Notes under the pieces: generated by a model
The model's database searches: none
What the model saw: only the letters and a program-made list of their open reading frames with translations
What the model was told of the DNA's origin: nothing
Part shown: positions 22,099 through 32,639 of the stretch, in pieces
Numbering within the stretch: the stretch's first letter is position 1
Layout of the letters: every line of letters starts with the position of its first letter
Translations under genes and position numbers: made by a program
From: Kuschelorhynchus macadamiae
Taxonomy: Eukaryota; Arthropoda; Insecta; Coleoptera; Curculionidae
Assembly (NCBI GenBank): GCA_030620095.1
Contig: JAUTXW010005178.1
Coordinates: 1,178,001-1,242,000 of the forward strand
Reading direction: 5' to 3'
DNA: 64,000 nucleotides

Positions 22099-25000
22099 GT
22101 GTGCAGACCTCGAAAATACTAGGTAGCGTGGTTGGTTTAAACAAAGACAGGGAAAGTTTATTGATGCGGGATTTAAAAACTTGCAGATTAGGAGAAGGAA
22201 AAAGACTTACAGGTAACACATTCCATAATCTGGACACTCTGGGAATAAAAGAGCGAGCGAAGTGGGAGGTCTTTGGTCTTTGTAGTTGGACCGTGAAGGG
22301 ATGCATGTGGGTCGATGCTCATGTCTCCCTGGCAGGAATAACTAAGGAGAGCATAATGGATGGTATTTTATCAGAACGGAATCCGTGTTAGTACCTGAGA
22401 AACAGACAGATCGCCCACAATTCGACGATGCTTTAGTGATGCAAGCTTCCTTGTGAGGTTTGGATCATTCATCAGACGAATAGCTCTCCTCTGGACAGAG
22501 TCAAGACTATTAAGGATTTAAGGAGAGGCTGCTCCCCATATGTGCGAACAATACTCAAGGCAGGGTCTAATTCGCGAAGTGTAAAGGGTAAACAGGTTGG
22601 AAGAAGAAAAGTATTCTTGAGCTCGGAAAAGAAAACCCATTACCTTTTGGCTGCTGTAGCAATTGAGGTGAGGTGTTATGAGGTGAAGCAATCATGCCAG
22701 TGAAGATCTTTCTGAAAATTGATACCGATTAGGCTGAGGAATCTTTGGCTTCAAGCATTTGATTATTCATTTGAATGGGGTGGGTACTCGGAGATGATGT
22801 GTGAGATAGTAAACAAGATTGTGACTTAGTGGCGTTAAACTGGACAAGGTTCTTTGCTCCCCATTCTACGATTTTAATGACGTCCTCGGTTAGGAATAAA
22901 GTCATTATTCTACGCTTATCATCAGCTTTCAGGTTTGGGAAATTGTATATTGGAATGGTATAAAGGTTTCAATGGGTTTTAATGGGTTAAATCCAAGATT
23001 TGGGAATAGATCTTATCAAAATGTTCTAGCAACACTGGTGACAGTCTGGATGAAAAAGATAATGCGCGACGTTGTCGATCATGGTAATTCACACGATTCG
23101 GTATGAAATTTAAAGTATTCCAATTAATTCGAATATTTTAATGTTCGTTTTCGACGTATTATTACATCACTACATACTTTTACGAAAATGAAAGATGTTC
23201 TATCCAATGTGTTGAATCCCGAGCTCTATACTGGCCATTATTTTAGGCGGTCATCTGCCAGCCACTGTGCTAGTAGATTGTGGAGTAGAAATCACCAATC
23301 TTAAACGTCATGGTGGAGGAAAGTCTACAAAACTTACTGAAGGTTATGTGGACGAGTCTTTACAAAACAAAAAACAAAATGCACATTTGATCCTCCAAAT
23401 CGCAGCAACCAGTAGCAATTGACCTCCAAAACCAGGCTACGTCTTCTAAATCGCAGAAACCAGTAACAAATGTCCTTCAACCACATCATATTGAACATAC
23501 ACAAGGCATATATAATTTTGAAATGGCAAACAATCTATCCCGACCAGTTAAAAAACAGTTAACTTCAGCTGTAAATTTAGCGAATGGAAGTAACTGTTAT
23601 TTTACCATTAATATTGTTTATAACAAATAAAAATAATATGAGTTTGAATTTTGAATTGTATTTTCAGTTTGACGCCTAGCTAAAATAAATTATTTAAAGT
23701 AACTACTAAAAATAGTTAATTTCCTTCACGCTCGTAGAAAATGCGTTGTACATAACATGTGCGGAAAGTGTCTTTTCCGCACTCGACTGTTGACCGAACT
23801 GCGCTTCGCGTCACTCAAAAAAAAACAAAACCCTAAATATTTTTAGTGGACCAAACAAATTAAACACTGTTAATATTACCTCTGATACTAGGGGAACAAA
23901 AGCCTCAATAGGAGGTTTAGCAATACAAAATATAGCTCTTGGATTGAATTCTATACAGTGCATCGCTGCGCACTTAATGTCATCCAAATTTTTTTCGAAA
24001 AGATCTTTCGGACATTCTTTTATTTTCATCCTGCAACCTCCTAGCGTGATAATTAAGTCCGAATCCTTAAAATAAATAAAGGTAGATTAAAAATACACGT
24101 GAAACAACTAAAAAAAATAATTCATCTTTGAGAAAATATATTGTTTAAATTAATCAGCAGATTTTAATGATTCTTGGGTAATTTTAGAACTACAGTCTTT
24201 GCTTGTAAACGGAGCCTTATAACTTTTTATTTCCTTGCAACCTCCGAAATATACCGGGTTGAACACGTAGAGTTGATTTGTTTCTAAATTTTTAATTGTC
24301 TTGTGGTTTTCTGAAGGGAACCTGTTTGAACAAAGGTCAATAACGGAGAAAGGTGGTCTCTGGTCGACGTTTTCTTTGTTATTTTCGTTTGATATCTTAA
24401 ATAATTTTAAAGTTGCAGAGTTCAATCGCAGGCATTATATTTCATCGAGATATTTGTGTTTTGTTATTATTTTTTTTTAAATCTATGAGCAGAACACGAA
24501 GTGTACTAGGTACCGTGACTGCTTTAAACAATTAAATAAGGACATCCATTGATGAGGGATTTAAAGATTTGTAGATTAGCAGAAGAAGGAAAGATATTTG
24601 CTGGCAACACATTCCACAACCATCTAACGTTCCGTTACTCGTTTTTCCATTCAACCAATCATAAATATCTTTTTAAATTAAAACTTTAGTATCCGTCATA
24701 GAATATCCGGCCAGGTTTGGCGAGGGTTGTATCGACTCACTGATGGCGCGACAAATTTTTCCTTTAAAATGCTGATTTCTCTTTTTTTAAGGGAATATTT
24801 TGCAGACAGTAATTTTCCTAAAAATTTTGAAATTTAGAAATAACTAGTGCTGATTTCACATATAAGTTTAATAGAATTTCGAGTTTTATATGTGAATTAG
24901 GGGTCGCAATGTTTTTCCATTAAAGATATATTAATTCTTAATATTTTCCTGTTTGAAATATTTTTTCGACTACAGTTTAAGTTTACTCTAGTTTCTTGTT

Positions 25001-28000
25001 AATAATTGGATATAACATCTCATTCAAGTGGTATATTGGTTTTTTTTTCATAATTTCCATATAAAGGTACAGTTGGTAATACAGGATGTTAGATTTCATT
25101 TCTGTAGGGCATCGATTTTAGCTGATAGACAGCTTAAGGGTTGTTTTATTTCTGATATACCTTTGTGTCTGGGTAGACCTTTAAGCCAAACCCATCATTC
25201 CATATCTCGAGATTACGCTCTGTGATGTGTGGAGAGATGCAGTTACACCGGCTGGCCTAGTACCAGCTTCGAACATTGCAACAGCTCGTAATATTTCATC
25301 ACGATTAAGATGACATCTTTACATGATGACAAGTTCGGATTCACAATATACTGACCTATAAATTCAACTTTTTAAACTGATATGTCTACTTACTTTGATT
25401 TAAAAACAAGTTTTTCAAACGTAAAATAGTGTAGTCCATTGCTTATATGAAAAAAAAAATAAAATGCATATCTCTTATCATTATATATTATACATTATAA
25501 CCCAAAACATTTAATATATAATATAAATATCCCTAGTCCATTGCGGTGTATTTAACTGTTAACTTTTAATATAATGATGCGGTATTCCTTATTATTATTT
25601 TTATAATGTTACAAAACCAGCCGCGTAAAAATTTTTTAAAAACAAAAAAATCGATAGGTCAAGTGAAAGTAGTTCAAAATTGACTTATGACATTTTGCAA
25701 GTAGTTAGGGGGGAACTGCACGCAGCATTATGGATCATTTGCAAGCTTTTCGCCACTTCAATATTATGTTAAAGCTGCAAGAGATATTTAATATCTTCAA
25801 TGTGATTTAATTAGAGAAATATGTTTAGTTGGAAGCTACATTCGAATTTCTATGAAAAAATCAAATCTAGGATGATAAAATAGAAGTAAAATTTGTCCGT
25901 TTTCGACCATTTTATGACCACTTTTTGACGCAAATGCCGTCGATTATACTTCTTTTCTCCACATTGGCTCAGTACAGCTTTGCATTGCTCAGATTAATTC
26001 TTAATTCTTGCATTGATCCATCGTCTACATAACTGCAAAATTTGAAAATTTAAATGGTACTCATGTCTTTGTATTTCTGCAGCGCGTGAACCCTTTTGAA
26101 CCGAAAGATAATTGAAATTGTTTATACATAGAACAATTTTTTAAGGTCAGCCGTTTTATTCTAATACGTAGTACCTTTTCATCTTACTTTGAACTTGACT
26201 AGATCTTGTCGCTGATTTTTAATTTTTTGCGTGCAGTTCCCCCTTAAGTATAATACAACCTATTGTTTTTAAATGTGTTCAGATTATTTGTTGCGTTTAG
26301 ACTGACAACCAAAAAGGTTTTTTTGCTTTTATTAAATATCTGCTTCAATCAATTTAAAGTTAAATATTTTTATGGAGTTGCGAAAAAGCCAAAAAAGTTT
26401 TTTGTTTCACAAGCTATTGTAATAGGGTGTTATTTATTCTACCTCCATGATGGGGTGCAGCTAGGTAAAAACCAAATGGAATAATTAAAATGCCAAAAGA
26501 TAAGATCTAATTTGACAAATGGAGTAAGTAATACTTTATTTCTTTGTATTTCGAAACAGTTTACCAAAAACCAGGGAATTTTATACTGAACTACTGTGAT
26601 AACTATTTTTCACGTAACAATCACCGAAATTCACATATTCGAGAAAAAGCCGCTTTGATCCGAGACACTATGCTTTATACCCTATGGTATGATCCAAGAT
26701 GGCGGCTGGAGGGGCAACAGCTCAAGGTAGAATTTAAATAAAAAAAAAATAAAATCATTAAGGCCAAAGTTAATAACTGTGTTATAAACTGTCCTTGAAA
26801 TTTTGCAGATAAAATGTATCTATTGACTGGGTAACTGAAAAAAAGGACAACAACTGAGCAATTGAACAATACAATTTTAACATAACATTGTTCTAACGAG
26901 TAGGGCATTGTAGAACTTTTGTGACATACTGTCGGACTCGTGCTAACGTGTGAATATTTCTAACATAAAATGGAGTGAGTAGAAAAAAATTATACCGTGA
27001 TAGCGTGTTTCAACACTGATATTCCACAATACGATTTTACTTTTGTCTTGGTATCTATGTGGCTTAAATCTTCGGCTACTGCACATATTGAGTCAGTCGT
27101 ATCGTACAGTCTTAATTCGGAGATAAGAGGACTTTGTTTCAACAACAGGGCAACATGTCTTCCAATTTTGTGAGATGCATCTAAAACAAAAAAAAATCGA
27201 AAATGAAAATCTGGTTAAAACGCGACAATTTCAACACAAGTCATCATTATAACTTCTGTTAGTAGTAAGATGGGGGGACAAGCCCAGATACTAGGCCTAA
27301 AAGGCTCTTTTCGCTAATTGCAGTTCCATCCACCTAACTCTATTCCCTTTTGAAGGAAAGCATTTTGCCCCAATCTAGATGTTGTAATTATTCCTTGGAG
27401 AGAGACTCGACGCCAAAGATATCCCTCTCTGTCCCACAATTTGGAAACAAAGGCTGTCTAGCCCCAGCTTTATGTGCCTTTCAAGTTTACAGTGTCTTGT
27501 ACAAAATGCCAATTAGATCACTCACCAATCACCTGTCGACTCCTTGACACTAACCAAGTTTGTTGTATGAGCGGGAACTCCACTCATACGACGCTTATAC
27601 CCAGGTAGGGATCTGAGATCGAGAATTGGAGCGTTGATCCGCTTCTGGTGAACTCATCCGCTTTCTCATTGCCTTCGACACCACTACGCCCAGGGACCCA
27701 TTTCCTATTATCCTTCCATTGACCCGAGTTTGAATTTCAATTTAAAAGGCCTGAGACGAATGTCCGGAAGAATCGCCATTGTGGATAGGAGGGGATGCTC
27801 CTGGCGCATTATAACGTCAATTTTCATGTACACATCCATTATTTTGCACGAGGCCATGACTTCCCGTTTTATCCATGTTGGAAGATTCGGAAAGCGGTCA
27901 GTTTTTGGCAATATTTAACTTTTTCCACCACCGGCCACCAGACGACGGATCCGTAGGTGATCCTCCTTCGGATGACTCAAGTATAGAGTCAATGGATAAA

Positions 28001-30883
28001 CTTCATTTTCGACAACCTGTAGTTGCCATGGATTTATTGGTTACCTCTGCGACGTCTGGTTTCGACATCAGTTTACTATCCACAAGCATACTATTTGCCT
28101 TCCTGCTTCAGAAGCAGAGATCTCGGGTACAGGGCTAGTGGCATAAATACTACTACATTCCTTCTCCTGGTGAAGAATATGCGCAATGTCTTGTATGGAC
28201 CCTTTCATGCTTGAAATGAAATATTTTCACGCTATCTCACCCGTTTACCCTTACTCAAAACTTTTAGGCTGTTACCTTTCGTCTTATTATGCTTCCTGTT
28301 AGATAATAAGTGACATGAAAATCGCAAGAAAAAGTGTCGATATACATTACCGCCAATACAAAAAAGAAGTAGCTTAGAACCCTTCAGATAAAAGTCTATC
28401 CCATGAGTCAGTAGCGTAACCAGAGCAAGAGTAAGGGAGAAGCTTGGCTCAACTTTCATTTAGTTGAGATGAGATATATTCACATTTTTTTTTGGGCTAA
28501 AAAAAATAAAGCTTTTAGAATACGGTATTTAATAAATTTCTTTGTAGAAACTTCAAATTTTTACTTTATTCTTTACTTTTTTCTTAGCTGAAATGTGATG
28601 AATTCATAACATATTTTTTTTACTTGTTTGAAGCCTGTTGAATGTGGAAGTTAAAAAAATTCCTACGGAATTACTTTTTTTACTAGACAAACTGCCTGAT
28701 TTCTACAATGACTCTATAGCAAATATTCCAAAATTGTTTAAATAAAACTATTTCATTTTTTTACTTTTTAATGCTAAAAACTTCCCAAAAAAAAGCGCGG
28801 TATTTCTGACCAGAAAATGCAGAGTTTTTTATTTTTATGTTGGTGACGTAAAATATTCAATGATTAAAGGGGCCCCAACTATTGCAATTTAAAAAGTCAA
28901 AAATGTTACGAAAATAATGTGTTTTTGTTCGTGTCTAGAATTTTGTTAAGTAAAAATTAAATTGAGTGGATCTTTAAACAAAAATTAAAGTTTTATATTA
29001 TTCAGATATATTATACAAAGCGCGTGAAAATATAATAATTAAGAAAAAAAAGTCATTGAAAAAACGCTAATTGATTAATATATGACTTTCATGTTTTAAG
29101 ATGAAAACGTCAACTTTAATTATTAGCTAAGAGACATACAGCCCGGTTGTACAAAACTTGATTGCTGTTTAGTAGAATATTTAACCGAGTTTTCGGATTA
29201 GACAAGCTGCTTATAGAAATCTAGGAACTCGCTGTCAAATTTGACATTCCGTTAAACATTCTGAACTTTAATTGAGCTTTCTGCAACCTGCCGATGAAGG
29301 ACATACAAATCTCTTTTTTCACGAAAATTAAAAAAGATGCTAAGGTAAAATTATTTTTAAAAAATTTGAAAGATAAATGTAATTTAAATTTCTCGCGGCA
29401 GTTGTTATAAATATCAGGTTAACCGGCGTAAAAATGTAAAATCATTAAGTATACAATCGTGGCGTCTTTTCGTGGAGTATTTTCTTCGTTATTTAAACAA
29501 GTTGTTGATATAATACAATGTTATAATTATTGCTATTGAATGCATATATTAACCAGTAAGAAGGTTGAAAATAGTGAAAAGTAATATTGAACATTTTTTT
29601 AGTGGATAACGCAGAAACAAGACGAGGCCAAAAGGATCTGATTTCATATTCGGAATCAGCGGCAGAAAGTCTGCGGGTATACCAACAATTATCAAAATCG
29701 GCGTTCGTACGTGTAAGTAAATAATTAAGTTAAGAAAAAGGTAAAAAATAAAAAAAATATGATTATCTTTTGTTTTTCACTGTCAAATAAATGAAAACAA
29801 ATATTTTATTTCTTATATTTTTTACTGGAACAATGTCGAAGACAAACCTGACAATTAATTACTTCCTAATAACAATAACAATAACATGGTAGTGTTGCAA
29901 GGCGACACATTACGGTATAATATCAAATTACGATATTAGATACTGTAATGTTCGATTTACCCGCCTCAAATCAGTATAGGGTAAGTAAGTAAATTTACCA
30001 GACACTACGAAGTAAAATAAGATTGTTTCAGTATGGTTTAAAAACTTTTATTTCAGTAATGTTAATATTAATAGGCATAAATACATTATAATGTATAATA
30101 AATATGCTAATATAAAAATATAAACAAGTAAAAATCTCTCTTTACGAGTTATATATGTATAAAACTTTAAAAGCTGCTAGTCTATCAAAAATCTCTGGTT
30201 GAGTTTTTCATGTAACTGTCTATAAAAGTTGTACATTTGAAGTAATTGTTGAAGAAAATACTTTAATTATTGGCTGGTAAGGGCCAAATTATAAATAGGC
30301 TGATAATTTTACCAAACAGATATTTACCATAGTTACAATTGTCTCAACAATGGTATCCTTGACAGTTATCTCCTTGGTAAAGTTACCAGCCTATTCATAA
30401 TTTGGCCCTCAATGAGGCAAAACACATATCTCGAATGCCCCTCTGGTTACACCACTGCTATAAATTGACATAAAATGTTCTTGGATTAAAATAATTTTTA
30501 GGTTATTTATATTATAATTTAATATTGTTCAAATACGAGATGTGAAGTACTGTAATAAAATGAATCAATAATTTTCAATATATTTAGTATTAAGAACCCA
30601 TATAATTGGTTTTTTGCCATGAGGTTTAAGATTAAAATGAAAAATAAGGCTTAAATTTGTTACCTGAACCAAGCTTTATTTTGTTGCACTAAGTAGTTCT
30701 TACGCTGTGCTGTTTACAGATAGGAATGGAATGAATAGGAAGGTGAAACTTACCTAAAATAGTCACAGAAAAGTGTTGTTTAATCGAATTCTGACTTGCA
30801 ACACACTGAGTAGTATAATTTTTTGCTTTTGTAAGGACGCATCGCAATTTCGTGTAGTAGTTTACTGGAAATTTAGAAAACAT
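16168..30883 (-). CDS. Malate dehydrogenase-like protein, mitochondrial type, probable pseudoenzyme (365 aa, six exons)
   Basis: The exons (minus) are 30883-30754, 27180-26996, 24065-23880, 21605-21408, 19557-19326 and 16334-16168, phases 1,0,0,0,1; all junctions are GT/AG and the total is 1098 nt. Residues 1-40 are basic and Ser/Thr-rich, like a mitochondrial presequence. MDH hallmarks follow in order: HVALLLKQSPLISELRLYD, AEDLSH, GVYDSRKIIGISTL, MRANYF, VRCPVVGG, SGESNCVDCAFVK and a terminal helix, at the usual family length. The enzyme normally reduces oxaloacetate with NADH in the matrix. Here the GASGGIG loop is DASHKIG (44-50), the two mobile-loop Arg are Met118 and Pro124, NPVN is KPPI (155-158), the catalytic Asp is Ala187 and the catalytic His is Leu214; Arg190 is kept. 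The frame is open throughout, so it is a gene with lost chemistry rather than a decayed copy. Testis-type MDH paralogues exist in insects, but expression cannot be read here. Confidence 0.88.
16600..16900. repeat. hAT-type subterminal repeat region (AAGTACTTGAAATAC-rich)
   Basis: The stretch is crowded with variants of TACTTGAAATACTTT on both strands, the composition of subterminal regions of some insect hAT elements. The similar stretch at 18990-19259 may be the other end. It lies in intron 5 of the MDH-like gene. Confidence 0.45.
17642..18065 (+). pseudogene. THAP-domain relic of a P-element-like or THAP transposon
   Basis: From 17843 the frame reads MSSFCCIVKYGCRGIKDNAT, then FICKFQKF. 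After a frame change comes LKWITAIRRRF, then VQVCGKHFI. This follows the THAP zinc-finger plan: C-x(2-4)-C, a conserved Trp, then C-x2-H-F. THAP domains head P-element-type and other transposases as well as host proteins. The copy has a stop and frameshifts and no downstream transposase. It is preceded by the TACAGTTGGCG repeat that also occurs at 11303. Confidence 0.55.
18990..19259. repeat. hAT-type subterminal repeats ending in CAGAGCTGTAAG
   Basis: Read on the minus strand, the segment begins CAGAGCTGTAAGTACTTCAA at 19259 and continues with many TACTT/AAGTA repeats. CAGAG.TG is a common hAT terminus. This end lies only about 67 bp from the splice donor side of exon 5 of the MDH-like gene. 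Confidence 0.5.
19612..20210. mobile_element. 600-bp palindromic (foldback) MITE
   Basis: The left arm 19612-19815 and right arm 20021-20205 are inverted copies with the core GCTGAATTTTTTACCAAATT. The inner sections also pair (CTATAGCTATCTTCAATC against its inverse near 19950). One arm alone already has MITE-like ends (ATATACAGGGTGTTTCATTT on the minus strand). There is no coding sequence. It lies in intron 4 of the MDH-like gene. Confidence 0.7.
20225..20970. repeat. Diverged tandem repeats of about 150 bp
   Basis: Units repeat the order GG.CTACCCTGTATAG, poly-A, TTTTATATA.A, TTGACATG.TTC, TTTTTTTTAA, CAGGGA.CT.CTTCATC. Four or five diverged units can be seen. Confidence 0.55.
21680..22055. 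repeat. Second copy of the 150-bp repeat family, split by a TA microsatellite
   Basis: Sequence at 21803-22055 matches the end of the 20.2-20.97 kb block: TTATATATAA.CAGATAAAA, TTGAC, GATTGTTAAAAAGCTG, then GTTTGGTCAAACCTA and TACAGGGTAT. It sits between an ACAGGGTGTTTTAAAATGTC end and a TA tract. Confidence 0.5.
21742..21801. repeat. (TA)n microsatellite
   Basis: Uninterrupted TA dinucleotides over about 60 bp. Confidence 0.95.
22067..22096. repeat. (TA)n microsatellite at the 3' end of a LINE
   Basis: TA dinucleotides abut the 3' end of the minus-strand LINE fragment at 22098, as expected for a simple-sequence LINE tail. Confidence 0.9.
22098..22960 (-). pseudogene. LINE (jockey/CR1-like) reverse transcriptase C-terminal fragment
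   Basis: In shifting frames the minus strand gives QFNATKSQSCLLSH, RPCLEYCSHMWG, LDSVQRRAIRLMNDP and LASLKHRRIVGDLSVF. Its last frame (22306-22100) reads FARSFIPRVSRLWNVLPVSL, then NLQVFKSRINK. This is the conserved end of jockey/CR1-group LINE ORF2. Several stops and frameshifts are present. It ends in a TA tract and lies in intron 3 of the MDH-like gene. A shorter copy is at 24485-24620. Confidence 0.75.
23190..23620 (+). pseudogene. Crypton-type tyrosine recombinase C-terminal relic
   Basis: The frame reads LYTGHYFRRSSAS (the H-x-x-R motif of tyrosine recombinases) at about 23230-23268. After a shift it continues VLVDCGVEITNLKRHGGGKS and EGYVDES, with the nucleophilic Tyr. A short tail ends NGSNCYFTINIVYNK. 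This pattern fits insect Crypton elements, which use a tyrosine recombinase rather than a DDE transposase. A frameshift near 23268 and a stop near 23420 inactivate it. The 5' part is absent. Confidence 0.65.
23759..23782. repeat. Perfect 9-bp stem hairpin GTGCGGAAA/TTTCCGCAC
   Basis: A 9-bp inverted repeat around a 6-nt loop, in a locally GC-rich patch (23735-23815) that follows the Crypton relic. It may be the end of that or another element; Helitron 3' hairpins look similar, but no clear CTRR end is seen. Confidence 0.5.
24150..24401 (-). other. Candidate exon of unknown origin (KEN motif), inside intron 2 of the MDH-like gene
   Basis: An open frame on the minus strand follows TTATTTAAG, a possible acceptor, and runs 83 codons to TGA, without any Met. 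It reads ISNENNKENVDQRPPFSVID, then LYVFNPVYFGGCKE. The length without stops is unusual for this AT-rich DNA and the frame matches the outgoing phase 0 of MDH exon 2. It could be an alternative last exon, an exon of a nested gene or a retrocopy. I recognise no family. Confidence 0.3.
24485..24620 (-). pseudogene. 3'-end fragment of the same LINE as at 22.1 kb
   Basis: Matches 22103-22235 at about 75 percent by eye (TACTAGGTA.CGTG, GGGATTTAAA, GCAACACATTCCA against GTAACACATTCCA). It is a 5'-truncated copy. Confidence 0.65.
24630..26990. other. Intron 2 sequence, nothing recognised
   Basis: AT-rich, with only short unsupported frames. Confidence 0.4.
27262..28000 (-). pseudogene. LINE fragment with RNase H domain remains
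   Basis: The minus strand at about 27712-27640 reads RKWVPGRSGVEGNEKADEFT, followed by RSGS. This is the WVPGHSG..GNE.AD.LA block of the RNase H domain in R1/I/jockey-related LINE polyproteins. The GC content of the whole stretch is higher than its surroundings. Flanking frames (27911-27708, 27550-27262) are probably the remains of adjoining parts. It lies in intron 1 of the MDH-like gene. Confidence 0.6.
29141..29291. mobile_element. MITE-like element, about 150 bp
   Basis: Imperfect inverted ends: GCCCGGTTGTACAAAACTTG on the left, and GCAGGTTGCAGAAAGCTCAA when the right end is reverse complemented. The centre holds the inverted pair GTTTAG/GTTAAAC. Confidence 0.45.
30280..30410. mobile_element. 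Foldback MITE, about 130 bp
   Basis: Nearly the whole segment is palindromic: GGGCCAAATTATAAATAGGC on the left pairs with GCCTATTCATAATTTGGCCC on the right, with further pairing inward. It lies in intron 1 of the MDH-like gene, about 340 bp downstream of exon 1. Confidence 0.75.
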
Positions 30884-31244
30884 ATTTACTAAGAATTTTG
30901 AAGTGTCTCAAAAATATGACATATTTCTATATGTGACATATGCCATAAACAAACAATTTGTCAAACCAGATATTATACAGAGCAGATGAAAATACATCTT
31001 CTTAATAGCGAGGTAGGTATGATTTTTAGCATAGAATTGTTCAATACATTTTTGAAACTAAAATTATTCCTTTAAGGGTTAAAAATTCTATTTTTTCTTT
31101 CGACAACTTTTATTGATACTATTTGATCTGGCTCTATTCACAACAGCCAAGCAAAATTAGTCACAAAACTTCGAAAAATTCGGACCAAGCTGAATGTTTG
31201 TGGAGATATTTATTTTGATATCCTAAACATATCTTAAAAGTACC

Positions 31245-31700
31245 CTAAATTGGAATCAATGGCATTAGCCACCAGAGCAGTTGTTTCTCTGATTCCATTT
31301 TGCGCCTTTACCCTACACGGGGATGGCTAGTCTATGGCGGGTGATTAGCTCTAGAAAGAGCGACATCGCAATCGGCGTTTAACTGAAATGGATCATTACG
31401 CCTGCGGTATTGCAGGTTATGTTCCAGAGTTCGGACGTTGGCGATACGTGAAATAAAAATACATTATCATTATTTCTCCCAAGGAAGTCAGAAATTAACA
31501 GTGTTATTCAATGCTGTCGTCGTATTAGCCAGAGGAATATTTGTTTCTGTGATTCCATTTTGTGCCTTTGATCTGTACGAGGCTTGCTAGTCCATGTCGG
31601 GCTGATGAGCTTTAAAAAGAGCGAACTTGCCAGCGTCGTTTGGCATCCTTGGGCAGATTTTGGTGTAACGTAATACAAAAATATATTAATAAGGTTGTTT
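31245..31700. repeat. Two tandem copies of a SINE-like repeat
   Basis: 31262-31470 and about 31515-31690 share TTAGCCA.AG..., GTTTCT.TGATTCCATTTTG and GCCTTT, then GGCT.GCTAGTC.ATG.CGGG and AAAGAGCGA, ending in ACG.AATA.AAAATA.ATTA. TTAGCCAGAGG resembles a pol III A box. A third short copy is at 45046. Confidence 0.6.
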
Positions 31701-32157
31701 GATGTTTTTTTGTAAAATCAGTATCTGCATTTTTGTGTGAAAAATACGTTTTATTTACCACTTTACCACACTAAACTGGTAGAAGAATGCTCAATTCAGA
31801 AAAATTAGCATGCAACTTATGCAGCAGAGCCGGTTTGAAAATTATAGATCGAAACACTTTTTTCATGTCTACATCGCATTTCTTATAAAAATGCAATAGA
31901 TCTTATCATTCCAATCAAAACAACAAAAGGAAATGAAACATAACTCCATATTTTATTCTAAATGTAAAAAATTGGATAAATTTACTTTTTTCCGAAACTT
32001 CCCTAATAAGAAAACTCTCCTGGTGGCGAACCTTATAACCCAAGAGTAATTTAACCGAAAGTAGGAGATTATCAACAGGGCAAGAACTGTTATATAGTAG
32101 AATAAGGTTTCTTTGTGGGATGGGTTTACAGTTGGTCAAAGTTAGTTGTGCTTTAGC

Positions 32158-32161
<4 letters not shown>

Positions 32162-32222
<61 letters not shown>
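32162..32222. repeat. (TA)n microsatellite
   Basis: About 60 bp of uninterrupted TA. Confidence 0.95.
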
Positions 32223-32226
<4 letters not shown>

Positions 32227-32335
32227 ACGAATTTAGCCCTGGTCATAGATTTGCTGAGATTTAGATGAATTTGTTTATTGTTTGATATTTTATTGAAGTA
32301 GACTTACCTTAATTTTTATCCATGTAACGACTATG

Positions 32336-32420
<85 letters not shown>
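32336..32420. repeat. (TA)n microsatellite
   Basis: About 85 bp of uninterrupted TA, 115 bp after the previous tract. Confidence 0.95.
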
Positions 32421-32422
<2 letters not shown>

Positions 32423-32499
32423 TTCGCTTTTTCTACAACAAATCAGCCTAACCTAATACACATTTTTATTAACAAGTTTTGTTAAAAAAAATCGGATAC

Positions 32500-32625
32500 G
32501 CATCCATTGCACCGAAAATTAAGAGCCCTACCACTGAGCCAGGAAGCTCACACTGAACATTCAACAAAACTTGTTTACACTACGCCGAAATAAACGACGA
32601 ACCCATGGGAACCACGTTCAACAAT
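32500..32625 (-). repeat. Copy of the tRNA-related SINE head
   Basis: The minus strand shares CGCCGAA.TAAA context and the A-box-like TGGCTCAGTGGTAGGG with the SINE at 12915-13160. The B box is not recognisable, so it is truncated or decayed. Confidence 0.45.
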
Positions 32626-32639
32626 ATGTGTTATGATTG

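Noticed and set aside
23759..23782. Helitron 3' end
   Set aside because: A hairpin exists, but no CTRR terminus, 5' TC end or Rep/helicase sequence was found.
21742..32420. TA tracts as centromeric or origin sequence
   Set aside because: They are simple microsatellites, at least one directly at a LINE 3' end.
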